Below are positions 6,012-13,579 of a stretch of DNA of 15,712 bases, piece by piece. Source of the stretch: SVQP01 sp045594445 (GTDB taxonomy: Bacteria > Bacillota > Clostridia > Oscillospirales > CAG-272). The stretch is from assembly GCA_045594445.1 (NCBI GenBank), contig JAZNYL010000056.1, forward strand, positions 1-15,712, in the 5' to 3' direction. The notes below the pieces were generated by a model, which worked only from the letters and a program-made list of their open reading frames with translations, searched no databases and was not told the origin of the DNA. A program made the translations under genes and the position numbers. Every line of letters starts with the position of its first letter. Within the stretch, counting starts at the first letter, position 1.

Positions 6012-7160
6012 CTCTGCGAAATATTCGCGAATGACCTGCTCGGCAGCGGTGCAGCTTCCTTGGATCATTTGCGCACTTCCGCCGCCCTTGCCGCCAAGGG
6101 CGGCGTTGATTTGTTTGGAAAGTGATTTGAGATCAACGGTTGCCGACCCCATGATATACTTGTAGCCGTCCTCGTCGTTCCCGCAGAAAGCGGCACAGAT
6201 GCCCGTGCACTTGGGGACGCCTGCGTTGACAAGAAGACGCAGAGAGAGCATATCGGGGTCGTCTGTAAAGATGCAGAGATTGCCCTCTGTATCCTTTAGC
6301 GCGGCAATTTTGTAGTCCAGCAGCTGACGGCGCAGGGAAGAGATGAGAGCCGAACGCTTTTCAATCTCGGCATCCTTTTTCCGAACGCCCTGTACGACCT
6401 CACTTTGCTTGACCGACAGCATAACTGAAATGGCAGCCACATCCTGCCAGGTCTTGCGATAATGTGCAAGCGCCGCGCTGCCTGCAAGGAAGTGAATGCG
6501 CATGCCGCCCTTGTAGCGAACGGCGTCCAGCAGCTTGATCAAGCCGATCTCACCCGTTCTGGCCACGTGCGGTGCGCAGCAAGCGCAAACGTCGTACTCA
6601 CCAATGGTGACCAGACGCACGTTCTCGCTAAGGTCCAGCTTGGAGCGGTACTCGGTCGCGGCAAGCACCGCGGCACTCGGGTATTCTGCCGTAATGGCAA
6701 CGTTTTCATAAATGATGCGGTTGGCCTCGTCTTCGATTTCGTCCAGCTGCTCGCGCGAAAGCTCACCGTCAAAGTCCATGGTGATCTCACCTCCGAGGTG
6801 AAAGCCCACGTTATTGTAACCGTATTTTCGGTGCATCAATCCGGACACGATATGCTCGCCCGAATGGATCTGCATTTTCTGATAGCGTGCTTCAAAGTCA
6901 AGCTGACCGTGCACGGTTGCGCCGATCTGCAGGGGAGCGTCGGTAAGGTGCGTAATGACACCGTCCTTTTCCTGCACGTCCAGTACCTGTGCGCCACCAA
7001 GCGTACCGCTGTCCGCACTCTGACCGCCCTCTTCCGGGAAAAACGCGGTCCGATCCAGGACTACGGCAAATCCGGTCTCCTGCTGCTCGCAAGCGAGCAC
7101 CGTGGCGTCAAACGCCTGCACGTAGCTGTCCTGATCAAATAAACGAATCGTTTTTTGCAT
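6006..7160 (-). CDS. Alanyl-tRNA editing protein (AlaX-like, with DHHA1 domain)
   Basis: A 384-residue stand-alone relative of the editing half of alanyl-tRNA synthetase, which hydrolyses Ser-tRNA(Ala) or Gly-tRNA(Ala) in trans. FFPEEGGQSADSG at 41-52 starts the editing domain. The zinc ligands are in HSGEH (His99, His103) and CCAPH (Cys194, His198), followed by the usual TGEIG. The long C-terminal part, with a coiled stretch around 250-290 and GGKGGGSAQMIQG near the end, is the DHHA1 domain; the common Arg in GGGR is Ser here. The ATG follows a GAGGT site. It lies 42 bp after potD, with a terminator-like hairpin between, and no obvious promoter of its own was found. It may be served by read-through from the pot operon. 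Confidence 0.9.
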   Translation of the reverse strand: MQKTIRLFDQDSYVQAFDATVLACEQQETGFAVVLDRTAFFPEEGGQSADSGTLGGAQVLDVQEKDGVITHLTDAPLQIGATVHGQLDFEARYQKMQIHSGEHIVSGLMHRKYGYNNVGFHLGGEITMDFDGELSREQLDEIEDEANRIIYENVAITAEYPSAAVLAATEYRSKLDLSENVRLVTIGEYDVCACCAPHVARTGEIGLIKLLDAVRYKGGMRIHFLAGSAALAHYRKTWQDVAAISVMLSVKQSEVVQGVRKKDAEIEKRSALISSLRRQLLDYKIAALKDTEGNLCIFTDDPDMLSLRLLVNAGVPKCTGICAAFCGNDEDGYKYIMGSATVDLKSLSKQINAALGGKGGGSAQMIQGSCTAAEQVIREYFAEL

Positions 7161-7170
7161 AATAACCTCA

Positions 7171-7198
7171 CAAACAAAGAGCCGCGTGAGCGGCTCTT
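7171..7198 (-). terminator. Terminator after potD, just upstream of the AlaX-like gene
   Basis: AAGAGCCGC (7177-7185) and GCGGCTCTT (7190-7198) form a 9-bp stem with a four-base loop. In the minus direction the stem is followed by TGTTTG, a poor U-tract, so termination may be partial. On the plus strand GTTTTT follows the stem, but no plus-strand gene leads into it. Confidence 0.7.
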
Positions 7199-7202
7199 GT
7201 TT

Positions 7203-8396
7203 TTAATCTAATAATTTCAGATCCAACCAAAGATCAGAGATAAATGCCAGCAGCTCCGGATCAAGATTTGCATAAGCAAACTCGTTATAAGAGGCGGCAA
7301 AATCAAAGCCCTCGGGATAAAGCATCTCGTAATAGTCGCATTCCTCGTCACCCTTACCAAGAGCCTCCTGATACTCGGGATTCTCGTAAACTGCGCTGTT
7401 GGGAGTTGCATAGTAAATGTATTCCGCGTTAGCTCTTGCTACGTCACAAGCCTCGCCGTCAATGACAAGATCGGTGGAGAGCATAAAGTTGATGTACGCC
7501 TCTGCAACCTCCTTGTTCTTGGCACAGGTGGGAATACACATCGCGTCCATGAAAAGGTTGGTGCAGATATTGCCGTCCTTATCTCTGGGGTAGCCAAACT
7601 GCAGATCCACGTTTTCGGAGGAGTTCTCCATCATGGTAATGCAGTCGCCCGCATAGTAGGCAGCAATGGCAGCGTCGCCCGATTCCATCATATTGAACAC
7701 CTGGTCCATGACGTATCTCTTAAGCAGCGGCTTTTGTGCGGCCAGCTCGTCATATGCCGCTCTCCAATCATTGGGGCAATCGGAGTTGACACTGATACCG
7801 AGCTTGTACATGGCCGTGCCGAAAGCATCTCTGGAGTTATCAAACTGCAGGATCTGCTTGGCGTAATCCTCGCTCCACATCAGATCCCAGGTCACGTCCT
7901 CGGGCTCTGTGTCCGAAACGATATTGGTGTCGTACACGATGCCAACCATACCGTAGGTGTAGGGAACCGTGTATTTATTCTCGGGATCGTAGAAAAGATT
8001 GCGGAACTGCTCGGGAATGTTCTTCTCAAAATTGGGAATGTTCTCAAAGTTGAGCTCCTGCAGCATATCGTGCTCGATGAAATAATCGATCATGTAGTCC
8101 GAGGGGATGATCACGTCGTAGCTGACCGCATCCGATTCCAGCTTGGCACGCAGGCTTTCGTTGGAGTCGTAGGTGTCGTAATTGACCTTGACGCGCACGC
8201 CGTATTCCTGGAGGTACCATTTTTCAAAGGCCTTGTTGACGTCAAGAGAGTCGTAAGAGCCATCCGAAATGTATTCGCCCCAGTTGTAAACGTTGAGCAC
8301 TACGTCGTAATTACTGTCGCACGCAGAAAGAGAAGCAAAGCAGGGCAACAGCAGAATCACGGCAAAGATCACGGAAAGAAGCTTGAAAAGTTTCAT
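7203..8396 (-). CDS. potD: Spermidine/putrescine-binding lipoprotein PotD
   Basis: A 397-residue polyamine-binding component of the ABC transporter. A lipoprotein signal peptide has a hydrophobic core at about 6-22 and lipobox LSAC, with the lipidated Cys26, so the mature protein is anchored on the outer face of the membrane. VLNVYNWGEYISDG is the typical PotD start; SYDVIIPSDYMIDYFI, FRNLFYDPENKYTVPYTYGMVGIVYD and MMESGDAAIAAYYAGD are further family blocks. Length is slightly above the roughly 350 of enterobacterial PotD because of an acidic C-terminal extension. It overlaps potC by 4 bp (ATGA), so it is translationally coupled as the last gene of potABCD. Whether it prefers spermidine or putrescine cannot be read from sequence. 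Confidence 0.93.
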   Translation of the reverse strand: MKLFKLLSVIFAVILLLPCFASLSACDSNYDVVLNVYNWGEYISDGSYDSLDVNKAFEKWYLQEYGVRVKVNYDTYDSNESLRAKLESDAVSYDVIIPSDYMIDYFIEHDMLQELNFENIPNFEKNIPEQFRNLFYDPENKYTVPYTYGMVGIVYDTNIVSDTEPEDVTWDLMWSEDYAKQILQFDNSRDAFGTAMYKLGISVNSDCPNDWRAAYDELAAQKPLLKRYVMDQVFNMMESGDAAIAAYYAGDCITMMENSSENVDLQFGYPRDKDGNICTNLFMDAMCIPTCAKNKEVAEAYINFMLSTDLVIDGEACDVARANAEYIYYATPNSAVYENPEYQEALGKGDEECDYYEMLYPEGFDFAASYNEFAYANLDPELLAFISDLWLDLKLLD

Positions 8397-9259
8397 TTTT
8401 CAACCTCCTTTGCATGCTGTCTGCGAGCACGGGCCTTTTCGCGCTGCTGTTGACGCTTTGCCTTGGCATCCTCGTCGGTGCTGAGCATGTTGAAAAGGAT
8501 CAGGAAAACCAGCACGGTGACAAAGATCACGGTTGCCAATGCGTAGATGTCGGGCTTGACCGACTTTCTGACCTCACCGTAGATCAGAATGGGCAGCGTG
8601 GTAAATCCGGAGCCCTTGGTGAAATAGCTGATGACAAAGTCGTCCAGCGAGAGCGTGAACGCCATGATCAGGCCGGTGACGATACCGGGCAGGATCTCGG
8701 GCAGCTCCACCTTGAAAAACGACTGTACGGGATTGCAGCCAAGGTCCATGGCAGCCTCGGGCAGGGACTTGTCCATCTGCTTGAGCTTGGGCATGATCTG
8801 CAGCATGACGTAGGGAAGTGAGAAGGTCACGTGCGCGATCAGCATGGTCCAGAAGCTGAAGGTCTCGGAAAAATGCAGGATCGTACCGGTAAATACGAAC
8901 AACAGCGTAAAGGAAAAACCGGTAATGATCTCGGGGTTGATCATGGGGATCTGTGTGATGGTCATCAGCGTAGCGCGCACACCGGGCGAGCGCATTTTGT
9001 TGATGCCGTAGGCTGCAACGGTGCCGAGCACGGTGGAAATCACAGAGGAGGTCACCGCCAGCAAAAGCGTGTTGCGAACCGCCTCCAGAATGGCCTCGTT
9101 GGAGATCATTTCTGCGTACCAGAAAAGCGAGAAGCCTTCGAATACGGAGGTGCTCTTTCCTGCGTTGAACGAGAACAGGATCATGACCACGATGGGTGCA
9201 AAGAGAAAGAAGAACACCATGAACATATAGAAGTTTGCAAGGAAGTTATTCTTTTTCAT
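8393..9259 (-). CDS. potC: Spermidine/putrescine ABC transporter permease PotC
   Basis: A 288-residue inner permease with about six transmembrane segments. The first spans roughly residues 8-30 (FYMFMVFFFLFAPIVVMILF). The EAA loop that docks on the ATPase is LPEAAMDLGCNPVQSFFKVE, followed by LPEILPGIVTG. FSLDDF-type residues (TLSLDDFVISYFTKG) are characteristic of PotC. The C-terminus is a short, strongly basic, glutamine-rich cytoplasmic tail (KAKRQQQREKARARRQHAK). The start overlaps the potB stop by 4 bp and the stop overlaps the potD start by 4 bp. Confidence 0.93.
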   Translation of the reverse strand: MKKNNFLANFYMFMVFFFLFAPIVVMILFSFNAGKSTSVFEGFSLFWYAEMISNEAILEAVRNTLLLAVTSSVISTVLGTVAAYGINKMRSPGVRATLMTITQIPMINPEIITGFSFTLLFVFTGTILHFSETFSFWTMLIAHVTFSLPYVMLQIMPKLKQMDKSLPEAAMDLGCNPVQSFFKVELPEILPGIVTGLIMAFTLSLDDFVISYFTKGSGFTTLPILIYGEVRKSVKPDIYALATVIFVTVLVFLILFNMLSTDEDAKAKRQQQREKARARRQHAKEVEK

Positions 9260-10110
9260 CGTTTACCCTCCTTTTCGTCGTCACCGAAGCGATTCATCAG
9301 AATCAGACCGGCCAGAAGGATCAGCATCAGCACAAAGGAGAGCGCAGCGGCGAAGTGGTGATTGTTGTTATAGTAGTAATAATCAATGATATCACCGATC
9401 AGGAAAATACCGCCCAGCTGATTGGAAATATAGAAGGTGGAAATAGACGGAACGAATACCATGGTAATGCCGGAAAGCACGCCGGGAATACTCAGGGGCA
9501 GAACAACCTTGCGCAGCACGGAAAAGCCGTTGCAGCCCAGGTCCTGCGCTGCCTCCACAAGGCGGTAGTCCAGCTTGGCCATGACAGAATAAATGGGAAG
9601 AATCATGTAGGGGAGAAAATCGTAAACCATACCCACCACGACGGCCGTTTCGTTGTAGATCACGATATCCGGCTTGGGGTCAAGGGCGATGGGCACAAGG
9701 CTCTCGGGAAGCAGAGAGAGCAGATATACGATGGCGTTGTTGATAACCTCCAGCACCTCGGACAAAGCGTAGGTACGAATGATGAAGTTTGTCCACATGG
9801 GCAGCATAATCAGCACCACGAGCACCTTTTGGGCGCTGGGAGAGGTACGGGAGATGAAATATGCGGCGGGATAACCGATCACAAGGCAGATCACGGTCGC
9901 AATCGCGGCAAGCTTTACCGAGCGGAGAAATACGCCTAAGTATTTCGGGGTAAAGAATTGGGAGATGTGAGTCAGAGTGAAGTGCAGATCGTTATCCGTA
10001 AATGCATAAAACGCAACGAACGCCAAGGGAATGAGAATAAACAGCACACTCCAGAGAATGTGCGGCGTCGCAAGCAAGCGCGACAGCGGTCCTTTAGCGG
10101 TTTTGTTCAT
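9256..10110 (-). CDS. potB: Spermidine/putrescine ABC transporter permease PotB
   Basis: A 284-residue permease pairing with PotC in the membrane channel. The first transmembrane segment is near residues 17-37, several further hydrophobic segments follow, and the EAA loop is LVEAAQDLGCNGFSVLRKVV followed by LPLSIPGVLSG. Near residues 240-255 there is an odd polar run, IIDYYYYNNNHHF, where relatives usually have a more mixed loop; it faces a short segment before the final helix. It starts 2 bp after the potA stop, so it is coupled to it. Confidence 0.93.
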   Translation of the reverse strand: MNKTAKGPLSRLLATPHILWSVLFILIPLAFVAFYAFTDNDLHFTLTHISQFFTPKYLGVFLRSVKLAAIATVICLVIGYPAAYFISRTSPSAQKVLVVLIMLPMWTNFIIRTYALSEVLEVINNAIVYLLSLLPESLVPIALDPKPDIVIYNETAVVVGMVYDFLPYMILPIYSVMAKLDYRLVEAAQDLGCNGFSVLRKVVLPLSIPGVLSGITMVFVPSISTFYISNQLGGIFLIGDIIDYYYYNNNHHFAAALSFVLMLILLAGLILMNRFGDDEKEGKR

Positions 10111-10112
10111 GC

Positions 10113-11234
10113 TTATTCCTCCTCGTCCACCACGTCGGAAAGGTGGTCCATTTCATCGGAGAAGGTGGAATAGTCGCCAAACTTGCCCGAATACTCGGAC
10201 TTTTTCATCACGTGGATCGCATCGGGCTGAATGTGCAAGCCGATGGTCTGGCCCTCTGCCACAAAGTCGGAGGTCTCCAGCATCCACTTGAAGCCCTGCA
10301 CGTCCACGATGATCTCGTAGTAGTCGCCCTTGAAGGTCACGCCCGAAACCGTGCCGATCAGCATACCGTTCTTGACGTCTACCACGTCCACGTCCTCGGG
10401 ACGAATGACCACGTCAACCTTTTCGTCGGGAGCAAAGCCGCAGTCCAGACAATCAAATACGTGACCGGCAATTTTTGCCTTGTAGTCGCAGGGCATGGTT
10501 CCGTCCAGAATGTTGGATTCGCCGATAAAGTCCGCAACGAAGGCGTTGACAGGCTCGTTATAAATATCGGTAGGAGAGCCGATCTGCTGAATGGCACCGT
10601 CTGCCATAACGACGACGGTATCCGACATGGAGAGAGCCTCCTCCTGGTCGTGCGTGACGTATATAAAGGTAATACCGGTCTCGCGCTGAATTCTCTTGAG
10701 CTCCTTCTGCATATCCTTACGCAGCTTGAGGTCAAGCGCGCCCAGAGGCTCGTCCAGAAGCAGCAGCTTGGGACGGTTGATCAGAGCACGCGCGATGGCA
10801 ACGCGCTGCTGCTGGCCGCCCGAAAGATTGCCGACGTGGCGCTTTTCAAACCCCTTGAGGTTGACAAGCTCCAGCATCTCCTTGACGCGACGCTCGATTT
10901 CGTCCTTCTTAACCTTTTGCACCTTGAGTCCGAATGCGATGTTCTCATAAACGTTCAAATGAGGGAACAGGGCATAACGCTGAAATACCGTATTTACGTG
11001 TCTTTTATAGGCGGGAACGTCGTTGATACGCTGTCCCGAAAATTCCACGTCTCCCGAATCGGGGGATACAAAGCCGCCAATGATACGCAGCGTTGTGGTT
11101 TTACCGCAGCCCGAGGGACCGAGCAGAGTGACAAATTCCTTGTCATGAATATCCAGGTCAATAGAGCGCAGCACAGGCTCACCGTCGAAGGCCTTGGAAA
11201 CTCCTTTGAGTCGAACCAAAACATTATCGTTCAC
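10113..11234 (-). CDS. potA: Spermidine/putrescine ABC transporter ATPase PotA
   Basis: A 373-residue ATP-binding subunit that powers polyamine import. Walker A is GPSGCGKT (39-46), Q-loop Gln85, signature LSGGQ (137-141), Walker B LLLLDEP (157-163) and H-loop His195. A C-terminal TOBE-type regulatory domain follows (about 245-350, with VVIRPEDVDV), as usual in PotA. The best start is GTG at 11234, since a stop lies three codons upstream in frame. Its AAAGGAG site is 12 bases away, which is long, and the same site is better placed for an ATG at 11241 in another frame that opens a five-codon reading frame. A TTG five codons further in is an alternative start. First gene of potABCD. Confidence 0.94.
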   Translation of the reverse strand: MNDNVLVRLKGVSKAFDGEPVLRSIDLDIHDKEFVTLLGPSGCGKTTTLRIIGGFVSPDSGDVEFSGQRINDVPAYKRHVNTVFQRYALFPHLNVYENIAFGLKVQKVKKDEIERRVKEMLELVNLKGFEKRHVGNLSGGQQQRVAIARALINRPKLLLLDEPLGALDLKLRKDMQKELKRIQRETGITFIYVTHDQEEALSMSDTVVVMADGAIQQIGSPTDIYNEPVNAFVADFIGESNILDGTMPCDYKAKIAGHVFDCLDCGFAPDEKVDVVIRPEDVDVVDVKNGMLIGTVSGVTFKGDYYEIIVDVQGFKWMLETSDFVAEGQTIGLHIQPDAIHVMKKSEYSGKFGDYSTFSDEMDHLSDVVDEEE

Positions 11235-11241
11235 TTTGCAT
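11224..11241 (-). other. Possible five-codon upstream reading frame overlapping the potA start
   Basis: ATG CAA AGT GAA CGA TAA (peptide MQSER) begins 5 nt after AAAGGAG, the only good ribosome-binding site in the leader, and its stop lies a few bases inside potA. A ribosome finishing it could restart at the potA GTG seven bases back. It may control potA translation, or it may be chance or the trace of an indel at the true start. Confidence 0.3.
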
Positions 11242-11270
11242 CAATACTCCTTTAAAACAGAAATATAGAG

Positions 11271-11282
11271 AATAGTACTATT
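11271..11282. promoter_or_regulatory. Perfect 12-bp palindrome overlapping the pot promoter -10
   Basis: AATAGTACTATT is fully self-complementary. It shares three bases with the -10 element (11280-11285) and covers the expected transcription start of potABCD on the minus strand. That is a typical place for a repressor operator, but the regulator is unknown. Confidence 0.4.
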
Positions 11283-11308
11283 GTAACAGATTCATAAGCA
11301 AAATGCAA
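11280..11308 (-). promoter_or_regulatory. Promoter of potABCD
   Basis: On the minus strand TTGCAT (11303-11308), a 17-bp spacer ending in TGT, and TACAAT (11280-11285). The -35 is weak and the extended -10 probably compensates. The rest of the gap up to 11429 is AT-rich, with no clear terminator for the upstream M50 gene. Confidence 0.65.
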
Positions 11309-11429
11309 TAGATTTCGCAAAATTCTTTGAATAATCACGAAATTTCTGTCATTGATCAGCAAAAGGCGGCGAATTTCTTTCGTTTTCTCCCGAATTCTCT
11401 GAAATCCTCGTTTTTTCTCACTTTTTTGA

Positions 11430-11999
11430 TCAAACGAAGAGCATGCCGAAAAGACAGCAGGAAAACACGAAAAGCGTCAGCGCTCCCGCACTTCTCAAAA
11501 GCAGCCATACCGAGATCAGCCAAAGCGTCAGAATGCTCAAAAAGCTCAAGGCCTTGCAGATGCGAAAGACACGGTCCGGTGGGAGTAAGGCGGACAAAAT
11601 CGCGTGCAGGATGCGGCCACCGTCAAAGCCCTCCACGGGGATCAGATTGAGCACGCATAAGGATAGACTTGCATAGCAGAATTCCCGCATCCATGCGTAG
11701 TGCTCGGAAAGGGAAAGCGCGAGTGCAAAGCATAGCAGATTGACCAAAGGCCCCGCAAGACAGAGCAGCATCATGGAGGGATAGGAATACAGGCGTCCGG
11801 CGGTGTGTAAGCGTGCACCGAGTACGTCCAGCTTCAAGCCGGACAGATTGATTGAGAGAGCCTTTGACGCCGCAATATGGCCAAGCTCGTGCAACAATGC
11901 GGCCAAAAGGCAGGCGCTCAACTGTGGGAGCGGTGTCGTGGCAATCATGCAAAACAGCAGAATACAGGTGGCGGGGGAGATGGACAAATTGAGCTTCAT
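11430..11999 (-). CDS. Site-2 protease family (M50) intramembrane metalloprotease
   Basis: A 189-residue, almost entirely hydrophobic protein of the SpoIVFB/S2P type, which cuts substrates within the membrane using zinc. The metal site is HELGH (His37, Glu38, His41) in the second helix. The third ligand is in LNLIPVEGFDGGRIL with Asp126, the counterpart of the NPDG motif. LAGPLVN at 81-87 is the conserved central helix motif. The protein is short and lacks a CBS or PDZ domain, so it is a minimal core. ATG follows a GGAG site. Position divergent from the DUF1836 gene gives no clear substrate. In spore formers such proteases activate sigma-K, but no sporulation partner gene is seen here, so that role is not claimed. 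Confidence 0.87.
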   Translation of the reverse strand: MKLNLSISPATCILLFCMIATTPLPQLSACLLAALLHELGHIAASKALSINLSGLKLDVLGARLHTAGRLYSYPSMMLLCLAGPLVNLLCFALALSLSEHYAWMREFCYASLSLCVLNLIPVEGFDGGRILHAILSALLPPDRVFRICKALSFLSILTLWLISVWLLLRSAGALTLFVFSCCLFGMLFV

Positions 12000-12032
12000 A
12001 GCGCTTCTCCTTGATGGCTGTGACTTGAAAAC

Positions 12033-12062
12033 ATTGTATGAATTTTATCTGAAAATTATCAA
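12033..12062 (-). promoter_or_regulatory. Promoter for the M50 protease gene
   Basis: On the minus strand TTGATA (12057-12062), an 18-bp spacer and TACAAT (12033-12038), about 34 bp before the ATG. Confidence 0.65.
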
Positions 12063-12069
12063 AAAACAG

Positions 12070-12098
12070 TTGACAATCAAATGACTGTCATATATAAT
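12070..12098 (+). promoter_or_regulatory. Consensus promoter for the DUF1836 operon
   Basis: A perfect TTGACA (12070-12075), 17-bp spacer and perfect TATAAT (12093-12098). Short inverted repeats overlap it: ACAGT (12066-12070) with ACTGT (12084-12088), and TGACA (12071-12075) with TGTCA (12086-12090). Such symmetry between -35 and -10 suggests a repressor site, unproven. Confidence 0.88.
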
Positions 12099-12127
12099 TA
12101 AATCATCACATGAAAGAGAGGCAGACT

Positions 12128-12715
12128 ATGAATTTACACATCCATGATTCGTTGATCCCGGGTACCAAGCTGCGCAGAGCAGATATGGATGGCTTGACCG
12201 GTATGGAGTTCCTTTCTAAGATTTTCTTTATCAGTGACGGGGTAATGCTGACTCAGATCCGAGACATCTCGGGCATTGACGGCTCTACGCTGCAGAACTG
12301 GACCAAGAGAGGCTGGGTACCGCTGTCCAAATCCAAGAAATACAATATTGACCAGGTAGCATACATTTTAATTATCAATATGCTGCGCCCCTGCATGCAG
12401 CTGGATAAGATTGCGTATATGCTGGAGTATATCAACGGTGATCTGGACGACGCCAGCGACGATATCATTCGCGCAAGCGTGCTGTACGACTACATCTGCC
12501 GCATCCTGGATGCGCTGGTAGAGCAGAACCAGTGCTCGTTTTCTTCCATTCGCAAGGTCATTGAGCAGCAGACCGCAGGATACACCGAGGTTATGGAGGG
12601 TGCAAGAGAGCGCCTGACCGACGCGCTTGAGGCCATTGTGGTGGCATATTATGCTACGCTGATCAAGCACCACTCTGACGAGTTGGTCAATCATTTGGTG
12701 GGTGGCCGTGAGTAA
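12128..12715 (+). CDS. DUF1836 domain-containing protein, probable DNA-binding regulator
   Basis: A 195-residue soluble protein. The middle (about residues 35-105) is the DUF1836 domain: DGVMLTQIRDISGIDGSTLQ, then NWTKRGWVPLSKSKKYN, then YILIINMLRPCMQLDKIAYM. The LTQIRDISGIDGSTLQNWTKRGWVP part has the look of a helix-turn-helix with MerR-like arrangement, so DNA binding is a reasonable inference; no function is established for the family as far as I know. ATG at 12128 was chosen for its GAGAGG site six bases upstream over the in-frame ATG at 12110. The 3' end overlaps the next gene. A consensus promoter drives it, with internal symmetry that could be its own operator. Confidence 0.85.
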   Translation: MNLHIHDSLIPGTKLRRADMDGLTGMEFLSKIFFISDGVMLTQIRDISGIDGSTLQNWTKRGWVPLSKSKKYNIDQVAYILIINMLRPCMQLDKIAYMLEYINGDLDDASDDIIRASVLYDYICRILDALVEQNQCSFSSIRKVIEQQTAGYTEVMEGARERLTDALEAIVVAYYATLIKHHSDELVNHLVGGRE

Positions 12716-13331
12716 GAGAATGACCGAGCGGCTGGTATTAGCCGTCGTATATCTGGTGCTGCTTGCTATTGCGGCGGTCGGCTCGTACCTGATTGCGGAT
12801 TTTCTGATGCGCGGGCTCAATACCATTTTCGTGCTGGAAGAAACTCACGCAGCAAGCGTGATCAGACTGCTTTTTACCGTCATTCTGAGCGCAGCGATTT
12901 TGTCCGTAGTGTCTTTTTGGGAAGGGTATCATTTTGCGTCTTACGATAAGGGCGTGATCTTTCCTGCCATCGCCATGTCCATGGGCGTGCATTTTCTGAT
13001 CGGCTTTTTGTTCGGCTTTTCTCCGTGGGCAACAGGCGGCGTGATGTATCTGGCAGGCTGGATGCAATACGGAGCGAATTATACTTCGGAATGCTCCATG
13101 GCCACCAAGGACGTCAGCGTGCTTCTGTTTATCGCGGCATTTCTGATCTTTGCGGGGATTTATACCTTCTGCATGAGTTTCCCGCAGTATTACGGAATGC
13201 TCAAGAGATATGCGGACAGGGAAGCGCTGTACGAGGAAAGACAGCAGAGAAAAATCTACGTCCAGCCCAGCGAGGAATATGCAAATTCTGACGATGCGGA
13301 AGTGTCGGAAGAGCAAAATCCCAAGCAGTAA
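12708..13331 (+). CDS. Hypothetical membrane protein coupled to the DUF1836 gene
   Basis: About 207 residues, family not recognised. Hydrophobic segments lie near residues 8-32, 50-70, 83-104 and 136-157, suggesting four membrane spans, with a cytoplasmic-type tail from about 160 that is charged and finally acidic. The region between the third and fourth spans is rich in Gly, Tyr and Trp (GGVMYLAGWMQYGANYTSE). The start is uncertain: GTG at 12708 overlaps the DUF1836 stop (GTGAGTAA) behind a GGTGGG site; GTG at 12702 and ATG at 12720 are also in frame. The overlap implies translational coupling, so the two proteins may act together, for example as a membrane sensor and a regulator. That is inference. 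No terminator is evident after it. Confidence 0.7.
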   Translation: MSKRMTERLVLAVVYLVLLAIAAVGSYLIADFLMRGLNTIFVLEETHAASVIRLLFTVILSAAILSVVSFWEGYHFASYDKGVIFPAIAMSMGVHFLIGFLFGFSPWATGGVMYLAGWMQYGANYTSECSMATKDVSVLLFIAAFLIFAGIYTFCMSFPQYYGMLKRYADREALYEERQQRKIYVQPSEEYANSDDAEVSEEQNPKQ

Positions 13332-13393
13332 AAGGGGGAAATATCAAGTAAAAATACACGCAAAAATTTTTCAAAAAACTTTGCGAAAAGGTA

Positions 13394-13421
13394 TTGACAA
13401 ATTTTGAAAATGGTGTATAAT
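13394..13421 (+). promoter_or_regulatory. Promoter for the tRNA-Leu pair
   Basis: Perfect TTGACA (13394-13399), a 16-bp spacer and perfect TATAAT (13416-13421). The first tRNA begins 37 bp downstream. Confidence 0.87.
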
Positions 13422-13458
13422 ATTATTCGTTGCCGGTAAACAGGCCAAGGCAGCGAAT

Positions 13459-13543
13459 GCGAGAGTGGCGGAACTGGCAGACGCGCACGTTTGAGGGGCG
13501 TGTGGTTTACACCGTACGGGTTCAAGTCCCGTTTCTCGCACCA
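13459..13543 (+). tRNA. tRNA-Leu (anticodon GAG)
   Basis: An 85-nt class II tRNA with encoded CCA. Acceptor GCGAGAG pairs with TTCTCGC. The D-arm is the leucine-type GGCGGAACTGGCAGACGC. The anticodon loop TTGAGGG places GAG at 13493-13495, the variable arm is long, and the T-arm is CGGG-TTCAAGT-CCCG. It reads CUC/CUU codons. Confidence 0.94.
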
Positions 13544-13579
13544 AAAACGGTACGAGGTGTGAGCCGAGTACCGTAATAT

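Noticed and set aside
10143..11255. A 370-codon plus-strand open frame opposite potA
   Set aside because: It lies entirely over potA, which has every ATPase motif. Its composition is the reverse image of the potA codons, and no ribosome-binding site or known domain was seen.
13332..13393. Terminator after the membrane protein gene
   Set aside because: Only a weak CGCAAA/TTTGCG pairing with an A/T-rich loop is present, and it is not followed by a T-run.
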